In this document: positions 34,266 through 42,422 of the stretch, piece by piece | Layout of the letters: every line of letters starts with the position of its first letter | Numbering within the stretch: position 1 is the stretch's first letter | Assembly (NCBI RefSeq): GCF_000515395.1 | Contig: NZ_KI911782.1 | Span: 1,403,090 to 1,467,089, forward strand | Direction of reading: 5' to 3' | Length of the DNA stretch: 64,000 bases | Source: Jiangella gansuensis DSM 44835 | GTDB taxonomy: Bacteria > Actinomycetota > Actinomycetes > Jiangellales > Jiangellaceae | Notes under the pieces: model-generated | The model's input: the letters and a program-made list of their open reading frames with translations, nothing else | Told to the model about the DNA's origin: nothing | Databases searched by the model: none | Program-made: the position numbers and the translations under genes

Positions 34266-35317
34266 TGTGCAACCCCGGCGGCCGCATCGCCCCACCCGCA
34301 CCCGCAACTGGGGTGCCGGGCCCAGCTCCGCCGTCGTGGCAACCCGGACGGCAGGCTCATCTCGATGGTGCCGTCGACGGCGGACGCGGCGAAACCGTCG
34401 AGGTGTGCCAGCACCTGTGTGGCCGCGAGGCCGGCGACCGCGGCAGCCAGCGCGGTGTCGCAGGCTGGACGCGACGGAGGCCGGCGCATCGCCTGGTCGA
34501 GCAGCAGGGGCCAGTGCGGGTCGCGGTCGGTGCGATGCAGATCGTGACAGCGCAGGCACGACGACCGGCCCGGGATCACGAGCGGACCGATCACACCGGT
34601 CAGCTCCATGACCTGGACCATCAGGTGTGGAACGCCGAGCCGGAGCAGGCCGGCGGCGTCGTCGCGGCCGGTGCCTTCGGTGGGTGCGAGCACGGCGAAC
34701 CGCGGGCCGGCACCGTCGTCGTCAGTGCTGTGGCCTGCAGGCGGGGCTGCGGTGATGTCGTCGGCCAGCAGTCGGCCGGCGGCCCGCTGGCGCGGCAGAC
34801 CGACGTCGGCAACCCCGTAGCCGCCGGGTGTGACGTCGGCGGAGCGCACCACGCCCGGGTCGGCGACCACCACGTCGCCGACCCCGGCCGCCGCCAGCAG
34901 CCGGGCGACCTGGATGCCCACGCGACCGGCGCCATGGACGTCGACCCGCTGCCGGGCGCGGGCGTCGAGCACGGCCGTACCGCCGTCGGCATCGTGCTGC
35001 TGCAGACCGGCGCTCGAGCGGTCCGGGGCGCGACGGTCGTCGCCGGGGCTGCCGGTGAGATGGTCGGCGTCGACGGCGGCTCCGGCGGAGAACAGCACCT
35101 CGACCAGCCGATCGACGCTGGCGGGAGCGGCACCGACTTCGGTGCCGAGCTGGTGCAGCGCGGCCAGGTCGAGCGCACCGGTCATACCGCGCAGGACGGC
35201 GCGCTCGGGCTCGCGGAGGCCACCCAGCACCACCGCCAGCCCGGGCGTGACGCCCACCTGCAGGGTGGACTCGTCACGCCAGGTGTGGCTCAACGCGGGA
35301 TGCAGCAGGGGACGCAC
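34253..35317 (-). CDS. ThiF/E1-like adenylyltransferase-fold protein
   Basis: A 354-residue protein. The N-terminal third is a helical, leader-binding-like region; the C-terminal part is a Rossmann E1-like domain with VHGAGRVGIQVARLLAAAG and VVVADPGVV. Zinc-type cysteines are present in SCLRCHDLHRTD and the C-terminal SCGCGW. The E1 arginine finger and catalytic cysteine of MoeB/ThiF are not evident, so enzymatic activity is unsure; related proteins partner in peptide modification. It overlaps the ABC1 kinase start. I recall Rv3196 at this position in M. tuberculosis. The GTG start at 35317 has no strong ribosome site. Confidence 0.75.
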   Translation of the reverse strand: MRPLLHPALSHTWRDESTLQVGVTPGLAVVLGGLREPERAVLRGMTGALDLAALHQLGTEVGAAPASVDRLVEVLFSAGAAVDADHLTGSPGDDRRAPDRSSAGLQQHDADGGTAVLDARARQRVDVHGAGRVGIQVARLLAAAGVGDVVVADPGVVRSADVTPGGYGVADVGLPRQRAAGRLLADDITAAPPAGHSTDDDGAGPRFAVLAPTEGTGRDDAAGLLRLGVPHLMVQVMELTGVIGPLVIPGRSSCLRCHDLHRTDRDPHWPLLLDQAMRRPPSRPACDTALAAAVAGLAATQVLAHLDGFAASAVDGTIEMSLPSGLPRRRSWARHPSCGCGWGDAAAGVAQWVL

Positions 35318-35407
35318 CCCGGCATCCTGCCTCGATTCGCGCCGCGGTGCGTTCGGCTGTCCACAGGCGGGGCGCAGGCCGTCCGGACCGCGCCCCGCGT
35401 GGTCGCG

Positions 35408-35563
35408 TCAGGCCTTGCCGAGGATGCGGTTGAGGTTGGTCGAACAGACCGGGCAGGTGGCTTTCGCCATCCGGGTGCCCTTGTCGTTGACGACGACGTC
35501 GCCGGTGGCCTCGCGCTTCTCCTTGCACTTCACGCAGTAGAACTCGCCGGTGTAGGTGTCCAT
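35408..35563 (-). CDS. DUF5679 small zinc-ribbon protein
   Basis: A 51-residue protein with YCVKCKEKRE and ATCPVCSTNLNRILG, two CxxC pairs forming a zinc ribbon, as in DUF5679 proteins common in Actinobacteria and Chloroflexi. Function is unknown. AAGGAG sits nine bases before the ATG. It lies 90 bases upstream of the ThiF-like gene on the same strand. Confidence 0.85.
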   Translation of the reverse strand: MDTYTGEFYCVKCKEKREATGDVVVNDKGTRMAKATCPVCSTNLNRILGKA

Positions 35564-35870
35564 CGGGTTGATCTCCTTCCCCCGTACTGATCGGTAGCGA
35601 GTCAGGGTACGGGACGGCGCGGCATTCTGGACCGACCTCGCGGAACTCCGCCCGTGCTGGATGCGCGCGCGGCGGGGCCCCAGTTCCGCTGACGTGGCGT
35701 GCGTCTTCCCCGTAGGCACGCCGGCGTCATCGTTTTCCGAGACCCCGCCGGACGTTCAGGCGGTCCGAGCGATGTGTGGTGTGCAGGGATCCGAACCGCC
35801 GGACATGTCACTGAACCTACGGCGATCGGGCGGTGACGGCAACGAGAACGCGCAGAGACTGTCCCAAGCC

Positions 35871-36095
35871 TGTGGATAAGTCTGTGGACGACCTGTGCAG
35901 TAGTCCGGCACAGCTTGTGGACCGCCGGTGCGCAGGCTGTTGACGACCCGCGCCGGATCAGAGATGCACCTCCTTGACCTGCGGTGACGTCGTCCACCGG
36001 GTGTGCACGAAGAAAAGTCGCAGACACGCCGAGGTCAGCCCCGGCCGAGCCGGACATTCACGCCTGAGGTCGGCATTCGCGACCAGTTATCCACA
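35871..36095. other. Opposed perfect DnaA boxes in an intergenic region
   Basis: TGTGGATAA (35871-35879) and TTATCCACA (36087-36095) are perfect DnaA boxes in opposite orientation. Near-matches TGTGGACGA (35884) and TGTGGACCG (35917) follow the first. They lie in the 575-base gap 35564-36138 between the DUF5679 and YgjP-like genes. The rest of the gap shows no gene or strong hairpin. No dnaA, dnaN or gidB is near, so this is not oriC; a DnaA-titrating or DnaA-regulated site is possible. Confidence 0.5.
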
Positions 36096-36138
36096 TTGCT
36101 TCCACGTGGTTGACGGGGTTGGGAGCTACGGTTCATGC

Positions 36139-36729
36139 ATGGAGGCATCTGACGTCGAGATTCGGCGTTCGCTGCGGCGTCGCCGCACGGTGACGGCGTT
36201 CCGCGAGAACGGCCGCGTCGTCGTGTGTCTGCCATCTCGGCTCAGCAAGGCCGAGGAACGTCGCTGGGTTCAGGTCATGCTCGACCGGCTGGCAGCGCAG
36301 GAACGCCGCCGCCGGCCCAGCGACGACGAGCTCCTCAGCCGGGCACGGGAGCTGTCCCGCCGCTACCTGGACGGTCGCGCCACGCCATCCAGTGTCCGGT
36401 GGAGTTCGGCGCAGCGGGCGCGCTGGGGGTCCTGTACACCCAGCGACGGCTCCATCCGGCTGTCCGACCGGCTACGCGGCCTGCCGACCTGGGTCACCGA
36501 CTACGTGCTCGTTCACGAGCTGGCGCATCTGCTGGTCAGCGACCACGGCCCGGCCTTCTGGGACCTCGTGGGGCGGTACCCGCGCACCGAGCGGGCGCGC
36601 GGCTTCCTCGACGGGTACAGCCACGCCGCCGGTCGGCCCAGCGACTCAGACGGCGACACCGACGACGAATCCGACGTCGATTCCGTCGCGGACGACCTCG
36701 TCACCGGCGAAACCGGCGCGGCCGACTGA
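36139..36729 (+). CDS. YgjP/DUF45-like zinc metallopeptidase
   Basis: A 196-residue protein of the YgjP-like (M48-related, WLM clan) family. Zinc motif VLVHELAHLL is followed by SDHGPAFWDLV, supplying the third His; RWGSC earlier is the family's conserved turn. The N-terminus (RRRTVTAFRENGRVVVCLP) matches the usual beta-rich start, and the C-terminus is an acidic tail. The family is implicated in DNA-protein crosslink or restriction contexts, but the role here is unknown. The start at ATG 36139 is the first Met before the domain. It converges on a Nudix gene. Confidence 0.88.
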   Translation: MEASDVEIRRSLRRRRTVTAFRENGRVVVCLPSRLSKAEERRWVQVMLDRLAAQERRRRPSDDELLSRARELSRRYLDGRATPSSVRWSSAQRARWGSCTPSDGSIRLSDRLRGLPTWVTDYVLVHELAHLLVSDHGPAFWDLVGRYPRTERARGFLDGYSHAAGRPSDSDGDTDDESDVDSVADDLVTGETGAAD

Positions 36730-36732
36730 CAT

Positions 36733-37320
36733 TCACAGAGCCGCCCGGGCGGCCGCGATCAGCTCCACCACGCCGTCGCCCAGGGGAGACGGCAGGTCGT
36801 CGTAGCCGAACCAACCGAGGTCGTGCGATTCCTCGCTGAGCGCCGGCACGGCGTCCGCCTCGGCCAGCGCCACGAACTGCACGTCGAGGTGGTCCTCCAC
36901 CACGCCCGGCCGGCACGGCGCGGGATGCCGGTCCAGCTTGATCGGTTGACCCGCGGCGCCCAGCCTCAGCCCGTCGATGCCGCTCTCTTCGGTCGCCTCG
37001 CGCAGCGCGGTGCCGGCCAGTGATCCGTCGCCGGGCTCGCAATGCCCACCGGCCTGCAGCCACAACCCGGCCTTGGCGTGCAGCAGCAACAGCACCCGCG
37101 CCCGCTCCGGGTCGACGATCAGCGCACTGCCGGTGAGATGCGCCGGCACACACGTGCGCCACACCGCGTCGGGGGAAGCTGCGAGGACGTCGAGATACTG
37201 CTGCCGCAGCCGTTCCTGGGGCGGCGACGGCGGCGTCCAGGACGAGAGGGTCGCGACGGCGGCGGCGTGCTCGCCCGCGACGGAACTGGGCGCGCCCGAC
37301 GGCCGGGACGGGGCCGTCAC
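36733..37320 (-). CDS. Nudix hydrolase
   Basis: A 195-residue Nudix protein. The box reads GHCEPGDGSLAGTALREATE then ESG; the first Glu of the canonical GX5E is replaced by Asp, while the REATEESG metal-binding core is intact. Upstream, HLTGSALIV and LLLHAKAGLWLQ form the first strands. Substrate unknown. GTG 37320 is chosen because GGGAG lies nine bases upstream; GTG 37347 is the longer alternative. The gene converges with the YgjP-like gene three bases away. Confidence 0.85.
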   Translation of the reverse strand: MTAPSRPSGAPSSVAGEHAAAVATLSSWTPPSPPQERLRQQYLDVLAASPDAVWRTCVPAHLTGSALIVDPERARVLLLLHAKAGLWLQAGGHCEPGDGSLAGTALREATEESGIDGLRLGAAGQPIKLDRHPAPCRPGVVEDHLDVQFVALAEADAVPALSEESHDLGWFGYDDLPSPLGDGVVELIAAARAAL

Positions 37321-37460
37321 CAGGCGTTCTCCCGCCTCACCGGTCACGCGATCGTCGGGCCGGGCAAGCCCCGACCACGGCGACCGTCACCTGCATCCCG
37401 CACCGGCGCAGGGAGGAGGCCTCCGGCCTGCGTCCCAGCACCGGTCTCGCCCGTCCCTCC

Positions 37461-37514
37461 GGGGCATACATTCCTGGTGGAGCGGGAGTACCCATGCCGA
37501 ACGTGATCATTTGG
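37461..37514. repeat. Family-1 palindromic repeat, copy E (inverted orientation)
   Basis: ATTCCTGGTGGAGCGGGAG then TACCCATGC and ACGTGATCATTTGG match the right half of the family consensus. It lies 12 bases after the stop of the DUF2342 gene on the minus strand and could terminate it. Confidence 0.8.
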
Positions 37515-37525
37515 AGATCGGCGGA

Positions 37526-38941
37526 TCACGACGGGCTGCCGCCCTGCTCGTCCTCGGGCGGGGCGGGGGTGTCGTCGAGGCCGGACATGTCGAGCTCGTC
37601 GCGGCTGAGGAACGCCTTCGGGTCGGCGATGTCGTCGGCGCTCGGAATGAGGTCGGGATGCGCCCAGACGGCGTCGCGGCCGTCGCCGCCGCGGGCCTCG
37701 CGCACCGCGGCCCAGAACGCCGATGCCTCGCGCAGCCGGCGTGGCCGCAGCTGGAGCCCGACCAGGGTGGCGAACGTCTGCTCGGCCGGGCCGCCGGTGG
37801 CGCGGCGACGGCGGACCGTCTCGCGCAGCGCGCCCGCGGACGGCAACCGGTCGGCGGTGGCCTGTGTGACGACGTCGTCGACCCACCCCTCGACCAGCGC
37901 CAACGCGAGCTCGAGCCGGTCGAGCGCGGCCTGTTGCTGCGGTGTGGTGGGCAGGTCGAACAGGCCGCCCTCCAGCGCCTCCTGCAGGGCTTCGGGGCGT
38001 TCCGGGTCGATCTCGCGCATCTTCGACTCGATGGCGCTGGTGTCGACGCTGACGTGCCGGGCGTACTCCTCGACCAGCGAGACGATGTGCGAGCGCAGCC
38101 ACGGCGCGTGCCCGTAGAGGCGGACGTAGGCGGCCTCGCGCAGCGCCAGGTACAGGGTGACGTCGCGGGCGTCGACGCCCAGACCCTCACCGAAGGCGCG
38201 GACGTTGGCCGGCAGCAGGGCCGGGTGGCCGGCTGCCAGGGGGACGCCGATGTCAGCCGAGCCGCAGACCTCGCCGGCGAGCTTGCCGATGCTCTGACCC
38301 ACCTGGGCGCCCCACATGGACACGCCCACCTGCTGCAGCATGCCGACGAGTGGGCCCGCGGCCTGCGCCATCTCCGGCGGCAGCGAGGAGCTCATGGCCT
38401 CCGACACGCGGCCGGCCAGCGGCTCGACCAGGTCACGCCAGGCTTCCTGGGTGCCCTCGACCCACTCCGCACGGCTCCAGGTGCGAGGGGATCCGCCGGT
38501 GGACGGGAACGTGGTGGCGGAGTCGAGCCAGGTGTCGGCCAGCCGGAAGGCTTCGTCGACCTCGCGCCGGTCGGTGCCGCTGACGGAGCGGTCGCCGGCG
38601 GCGGCGACGACCTCACGCGCGGCCTGGCCGGCGAGGTCCCAGTTCACCGGCCCGCCGGACCACGAGAACATGCGGCCGAGCTGCTGGAAGAGCGCGCCGA
38701 GGTCGGGGCCGCCCGGGCCGCCGGCGCCGGGCGCACCTGCGCCGAACATGCCGAACAGCCCGCTCAACGGGTCGTTGGGGTTGCCGCCACCCGGAACGCC
38801 CGGCCCGGGCCCTCCGGCCCCGGAGCCCCCGGCCCCGGAGCCCCCGGCCCCAGAGCCCCCGGCGTCACGCTTGTCGGGCCGGTTCTGGTCGGGCTCTTCG
38901 GGGTCGTCGGAAGAACGGAAACCGAACGGGACATCACTCAT
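37526..38941 (-). CDS. DUF2342 / zinc-metalloprotease-like protein without HExxH
   Basis: A 471-residue protein of the DUF2342 type annotated as putative zinc-dependent metalloprotease. The N-terminus has GGSGAGGSGAGGSGAGG and GAGAPGAGGPGGPD low-complexity stretches; the conserved body follows from about residue 100 (NWDLAGQAAREVVAA). The predicted metal region reads LYLALREAAYVRLYGHAPWL, which has a Glu but no HExxH, with Tyr where a His would be expected. The C-terminus (HPDLIPSADDIADP) is family-typical. A conserved member of the whiB7 gene block (Rv3195 as I recall). It is divergent from the SDR gene. Confidence 0.82.
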   Translation of the reverse strand: MSDVPFGFRSSDDPEEPDQNRPDKRDAGGSGAGGSGAGGSGAGGPGPGVPGGGNPNDPLSGLFGMFGAGAPGAGGPGGPDLGALFQQLGRMFSWSGGPVNWDLAGQAAREVVAAAGDRSVSGTDRREVDEAFRLADTWLDSATTFPSTGGSPRTWSRAEWVEGTQEAWRDLVEPLAGRVSEAMSSSLPPEMAQAAGPLVGMLQQVGVSMWGAQVGQSIGKLAGEVCGSADIGVPLAAGHPALLPANVRAFGEGLGVDARDVTLYLALREAAYVRLYGHAPWLRSHIVSLVEEYARHVSVDTSAIESKMREIDPERPEALQEALEGGLFDLPTTPQQQAALDRLELALALVEGWVDDVVTQATADRLPSAGALRETVRRRRATGGPAEQTFATLVGLQLRPRRLREASAFWAAVREARGGDGRDAVWAHPDLIPSADDIADPKAFLSRDELDMSGLDDTPAPPEDEQGGSPS

Positions 38942-39016
38942 GGCAGCGCCTCAGGCAGGATGGAAGCGTTCGCGGAGCGCCTCATGCGTTCCACGGTAGT
39001 CGTAGAAAGGGTAGTC

Positions 39017-40120
39017 GTGGGCAGACAGTCGCGGCGGGTTCGCGCTGGGCGCAACGGCGACGGCCTGGTGGTCGCCGTCACGGGCGCGTCGTCCGGCGTG
39101 GGCCGATCGCTGGCGTCGCGGCTGGTCGCCAGCGAGGACGTCGCCGAGGTCATCGGGCTCGACGACGTGCGCGGCGATGTCGACGGGGTCACCTGGCGCG
39201 TGATCGACCTCACCGACCCGGCCATCGTGACGCGGCTGGCGGGCGTCGACGCCGTGGTGCACACGGCCGTCGACATCGGCATCACCGACGATCCGGCGGT
39301 TCGCTCGCACCGCAACGTCCGTGGCGCGCAGACGGTGCTGACGGCGTCCGCGGCGGCGGGGGTGCGACACGTCGTGGTCGTCACCAGCGCGATGGTCTAC
39401 GGCGCCGAGCCGGACAATCCGGTGCCGCTGGACGAGGACGCGCCCCTGCGGGCCGAGCCGGACGGCTCGGTCATCAGCGACCTGCTCGAGATCGAGGACC
39501 TGTGCGCCCGGGCGCCGCGCTCGCACCCGGGTACGGCGGTGACGGTGGCGCGGCCGGCCGCCGTGGTCGGCCCGGGCGTCGACACCGTCCTCACGCGGCA
39601 CTTCGAGGCGCCCCGGCTGCTGGTGGTGCGCGGCAGCGATCCGGCCTGGCAGTTCTGCCACGTCGACGACCTCGCTTCCGCGCTGGAGTTCGTCGTGCTG
39701 CACGGCCTCGCGGGCCCGGTCACGGTCGCCAGCGAAGGTCATCTGGATCAGCAGCGCGTCGAGGATCTGACCGGGCGCAGCCGCATCGAGCTGCCGGCGT
39801 CCTTCGCGTTCGGCACGGCGCAGCGGTTGCACCGGCTGGGCGTCACACCGGCGCCGGCCAGTGAGTTGCACTTCGTGACCCGGCCGTGGGTGGTCTCCGT
39901 CGAGCGGCTGCGTGCTGCCGGCTGGCGGCCCGAGTACGACAACGCCGACGCCCTGCGTGCCCTGATGGACGAGGTCAGCGGCCGGCACGCGCTGGCGTCG
40001 CGGCGCATCGGAAAGCGCGAGACGGCGACGGCGGCCACCATCGGGGCGGCAGGTGCCACCGTCGCCATCCTGGGTACCGCCGTGGTGGTGCGCAAGGCGC
40101 GGCGCAGGAAGCGGGGGTAG
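39017..40120 (+). CDS. NAD-dependent epimerase/SDR with C-terminal membrane anchor
   Basis: A 367-residue extended SDR-like protein. The Rossmann motif VAVTGASSGVGRSL is at residues about 17-30; VDAVVHTAVD and VTSAMVYG follow, the usual serine of the SDR triad being present near the Tyr (YxxxK is not intact). A C-terminal hydrophobic helix (AGATVAILGTAVVV) ends in KARRRKRG, so the protein is probably membrane-tethered. Function unknown. GTG 39017 has GAAAGG about seven bases upstream; ATG 38984 and ATG 38960 are in-frame alternatives. It ends five bases before moaE. Confidence 0.82.
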   Translation: MGRQSRRVRAGRNGDGLVVAVTGASSGVGRSLASRLVASEDVAEVIGLDDVRGDVDGVTWRVIDLTDPAIVTRLAGVDAVVHTAVDIGITDDPAVRSHRNVRGAQTVLTASAAAGVRHVVVVTSAMVYGAEPDNPVPLDEDAPLRAEPDGSVISDLLEIEDLCARAPRSHPGTAVTVARPAAVVGPGVDTVLTRHFEAPRLLVVRGSDPAWQFCHVDDLASALEFVVLHGLAGPVTVASEGHLDQQRVEDLTGRSRIELPASFAFGTAQRLHRLGVTPAPASELHFVTRPWVVSVERLRAAGWRPEYDNADALRALMDEVSGRHALASRRIGKRETATAATIGAAGATVAILGTAVVVRKARRRKRG

Positions 40121-40125
40121 AGGCG

Positions 40126-40548
40126 ATGCAGATCATCCGACTGCTGGACGTGCGGGACGAGCCGCTGTCCGTCGACGAGGTCATGACGGCGGTGTCCGAC
40201 CGCGGTGCCGGCGGTACCTGCGTGTTCGTCGGCACCGTCCGCGAGGAGGACGGCGGGCGCGGCGTCACCAGCCTCGACTACGAGGCGCACCCGACGGTCA
40301 CCGACACGCTACGGGCGGTCGCGGAGAAGGTGACCGCCGACGTGCCGGTGCGGGCGCTGGCGGCGACGCACCGGGTGGGGCACCTCGAGATCGGCGACAT
40401 CGCCGTCGTGGTCGCCGTGGCCGCGGCTCACCGCCAGGAGGCCTTCGAGGCGTGCCGGCGGCTCATCGACGACCTCAAGCGCGAAGTCCCGATCTGGAAG
40501 CACCAGCGTTTCGACGACGGCGGCGAGGAGTGGGTCGGCGCTCCGTGA
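40126..40548 (+). CDS. moaE: Molybdopterin synthase large subunit MoaE
   Basis: A 140-residue MoaE. Seen: GGTCVFVGTVREEDGG, ALAATHRVGHLEIGD and the C-terminal substrate motif LKREVPIWKHQRFDDGGEEW (Lys and Arg that bind the pterin). It works with MoaD to convert precursor Z to molybdopterin; MoaD needs MoeZ (10.6 kb) for sulfur transfer. moaD is not in this window. The ATG start lies five bases after the SDR stop with AGGCG upstream. Confidence 0.93.
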   Translation: MQIIRLLDVRDEPLSVDEVMTAVSDRGAGGTCVFVGTVREEDGGRGVTSLDYEAHPTVTDTLRAVAEKVTADVPVRALAATHRVGHLEIGDIAVVVAVAAAHRQEAFEACRRLIDDLKREVPIWKHQRFDDGGEEWVGAP

Positions 40549-40613
40549 TGCCCTGGCCCGCCGCGTACGCTTACGATGACCCGATCCGTTCACCGTGAGG
40601 ACCGCCGACACCG

Positions 40614-41663
40614 ATGACCCGCCGATCCGCGACGCTGGCCGTCGCCGGTGCCCTGATCGTCGCGCTCGTCGCGGTGGCGTCCATGCTCAACCTGCCCTAC
40701 GTCGTCTATTCGCCCGGCCCGGTCGAGGACACGCTGGGGGAGTGGAACGGCGAGCCGGTCGTGCAGATCGAGGGTGCCGAGACGTACTCCACCGACGGTG
40801 AACTGGACCTGACGACGGTCGGCGTCACCTCGGCCGACGCCGAACTCGACCTGCTGACGGCGCTGCGGGCCTGGGCCGACCCGGACCGCGCCGTCATCCC
40901 GCGCGAGGTCGTCTACCCCGAGGGCACGACGGCCGAGCAGTCGCGGCAGCTCAACGCCGCCATGCTGGCCGACTCGCAGCAGAACGCCAAGGTCGCGGCG
41001 CTACGACAGCTGGACTACGAGGTCACCGAGCGGGTCCTCGTCGACGCCGTCGTCGAGGGCGCTCCCGCCGACGGCGTGCTGGAGCCCGGCGACGTCGTCG
41101 TCTCCGTCGACGGCGTGGACGTGTCGACGCCGCAAGACGTCGTCGACGCCGTCACCGAGCACGAGCCGGGCGAGACGGTCGAGTTCGTCATCGAGCGTGA
41201 CGGCGCGACGCTGGTCCAGCGCATCGAGACCACCGAGGCGGAGGAGGACGGACGGGCTCTGGTCGGCTTCCAGCCGGTGGCCGGATTCGACCTCCCGATC
41301 GAGATCGACATCACCATCGACGAACGTATCGGCGGGCCGAGCGCGGGCATGATCTTCGCCGTCGCCATCTACGACACGCTGACGCCGGAGGCGCTACTCG
41401 CCGGCCAGCACATCGCCGGCACCGGTGAGATCAGCCCGGACGGCGAGGTCGGCCCGATCGGCGGCATCCAGCAGAAGATCGCCGCGGCCAACCACGACGG
41501 CGCCGAGCTGTTCCTCGCTCCGGCGGCCAACTGCGACGAGGCGGTGGGCGGCAACAACGGCGACATGCTGGTGGTGCCGGTCGAGACCCTCGACGATGCC
41601 ATCGCGACCATCGAGTCGTTCACGGACGGCGACACCGGCGACCTGGCGGCCTGCCCGACGTAG
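40614..41663 (+). CDS. Membrane-anchored PDZ and S16 (Lon-type) protease
   Basis: A 349-residue YlbL-like protein. An N-terminal membrane segment (residues 8-27) is followed by a PDZ domain (ADGVLEPGDVVVSVDGVDVS) and a Lon-type S16 peptidase domain with catalytic Ser in GGPSAGM and catalytic Lys in GGIQQKIAAA. It would cut substrates at the outer face of the membrane. I recall Rv3194c as its counterpart beside the UPF0182 gene. The start MTRRSATLAVAGALI is a standard anchor N-terminus. Confidence 0.92.
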   Translation: MTRRSATLAVAGALIVALVAVASMLNLPYVVYSPGPVEDTLGEWNGEPVVQIEGAETYSTDGELDLTTVGVTSADAELDLLTALRAWADPDRAVIPREVVYPEGTTAEQSRQLNAAMLADSQQNAKVAALRQLDYEVTERVLVDAVVEGAPADGVLEPGDVVVSVDGVDVSTPQDVVDAVTEHEPGETVEFVIERDGATLVQRIETTEAEEDGRALVGFQPVAGFDLPIEIDITIDERIGGPSAGMIFAVAIYDTLTPEALLAGQHIAGTGEISPDGEVGPIGGIQQKIAAANHDGAELFLAPAANCDEAVGGNNGDMLVVPVETLDDAIATIESFTDGDTGDLAACPT

Positions 41664-41665
41664 CC

Positions 41666-41717
41666 CATGATCATCAAGACTTGTCACGGCACTGACCGGA
41701 ACAGATCTTGATGATCA
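41666..41717. repeat. Family-2 palindromic repeat between convergent genes
   Basis: CATGATCATCAAG (from 41666) mirrors CTTGATGATCA ending at 41716; the interior is degenerate. It begins three bases after the PDZ-S16 stop and ends 14 bases before the PPA1309 stop, so it can act as a bidirectional terminator. Confidence 0.85.
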
Positions 41718-41730
41718 CCAGCGTAGGACG

Positions 41731-42255
41731 TCAGCGAAACGTCTCGGCCAGTGCGTTGCCCAGCTCGGGCGAGAGTTCCGCGCCGCGGATGAGCTCGTTG
41801 TCCGCCTCGTGGCCACGCACGCGCATGACGGACTCGCGGCGGCCGTCACGCATGACGCCGACGACGACCCGTACGTCCGAGCGGGCCGGGTGCTGCTGTG
41901 CCCACGTGGTGGCCGCGGCGTCGTCCTCGGGCATCTCGTCCTCGGCGCCGGGCGGCAGCACGATGCGCTCCATCACCAGCGCGCACCCGGCGACCGTCTC
42001 CGGCCACGTGATGGTGGCGAGGAGGTCCTCGATGGGCCGGTTGGGAACGTCCTGCTCGATCGGCGTGAGGGTGTCGGGGCCCGGTTCGCCGGTGATGCCG
42101 ATGCGCTCGGCCAGCGCCGGCTCCCGCGCGAGCAGCTCGCCGGTGAGCGCGAGCGCGTACAGCCGGGCCGGTTGGTCCCATCCGCCGTCTCGCACGTGTC
42201 GCTCGATCTCCGCCAGCGCCTGTTGGAGTGCCGAGTGCTGCTCGTCCGCGCTCAT
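41731..42255 (-). CDS. PPA1309 family protein
   Basis: A 174-residue soluble protein. It matches the actinobacterial PPA1309 family of unknown function: ALQQALAEIERHVRDGGWDQ, LYALALTGELLAREP, ITWPETVAGCALVMERIVLP, and a C-terminal PELGNALAETFR. ATG 42255 is the only Met at the family start. It is divergent from the UPF0182 gene, whose start is 167 bases away. No catalytic motif is visible. Confidence 0.87.
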   Translation of the reverse strand: MSADEQHSALQQALAEIERHVRDGGWDQPARLYALALTGELLAREPALAERIGITGEPGPDTLTPIEQDVPNRPIEDLLATITWPETVAGCALVMERIVLPPGAEDEMPEDDAAATTWAQQHPARSDVRVVVGVMRDGRRESVMRVRGHEADNELIRGAELSPELGNALAETFR

Positions 42256-42422
42256 GCCCGCATCGTCGCACGCCCGGCCGCCGCGCGGAAAACCCGCCAT
42301 CCGGTCACCGTCCGGCGTCGGCCCTGGGCACGCGCCGGGTGACGGCCACGGCAAGGTCACGATTCGACCGCGGGTCCACCGCGGGTCGGAACCCGGCGGG
42401 GCAGTGAGATAGTTTTTCAGGG

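Noticed and set aside
34265-35590. 441-residue plus-strand frame over the ThiF-like gene
   Set aside because: Low-complexity and covers the DUF5679 gene, which has a good ribosome site on the other strand.
35871-36095. Chromosomal origin (oriC)
   Set aside because: Only two perfect DnaA boxes, no AT-rich unwinding region, and no dnaA, dnaN or gidB neighbours.
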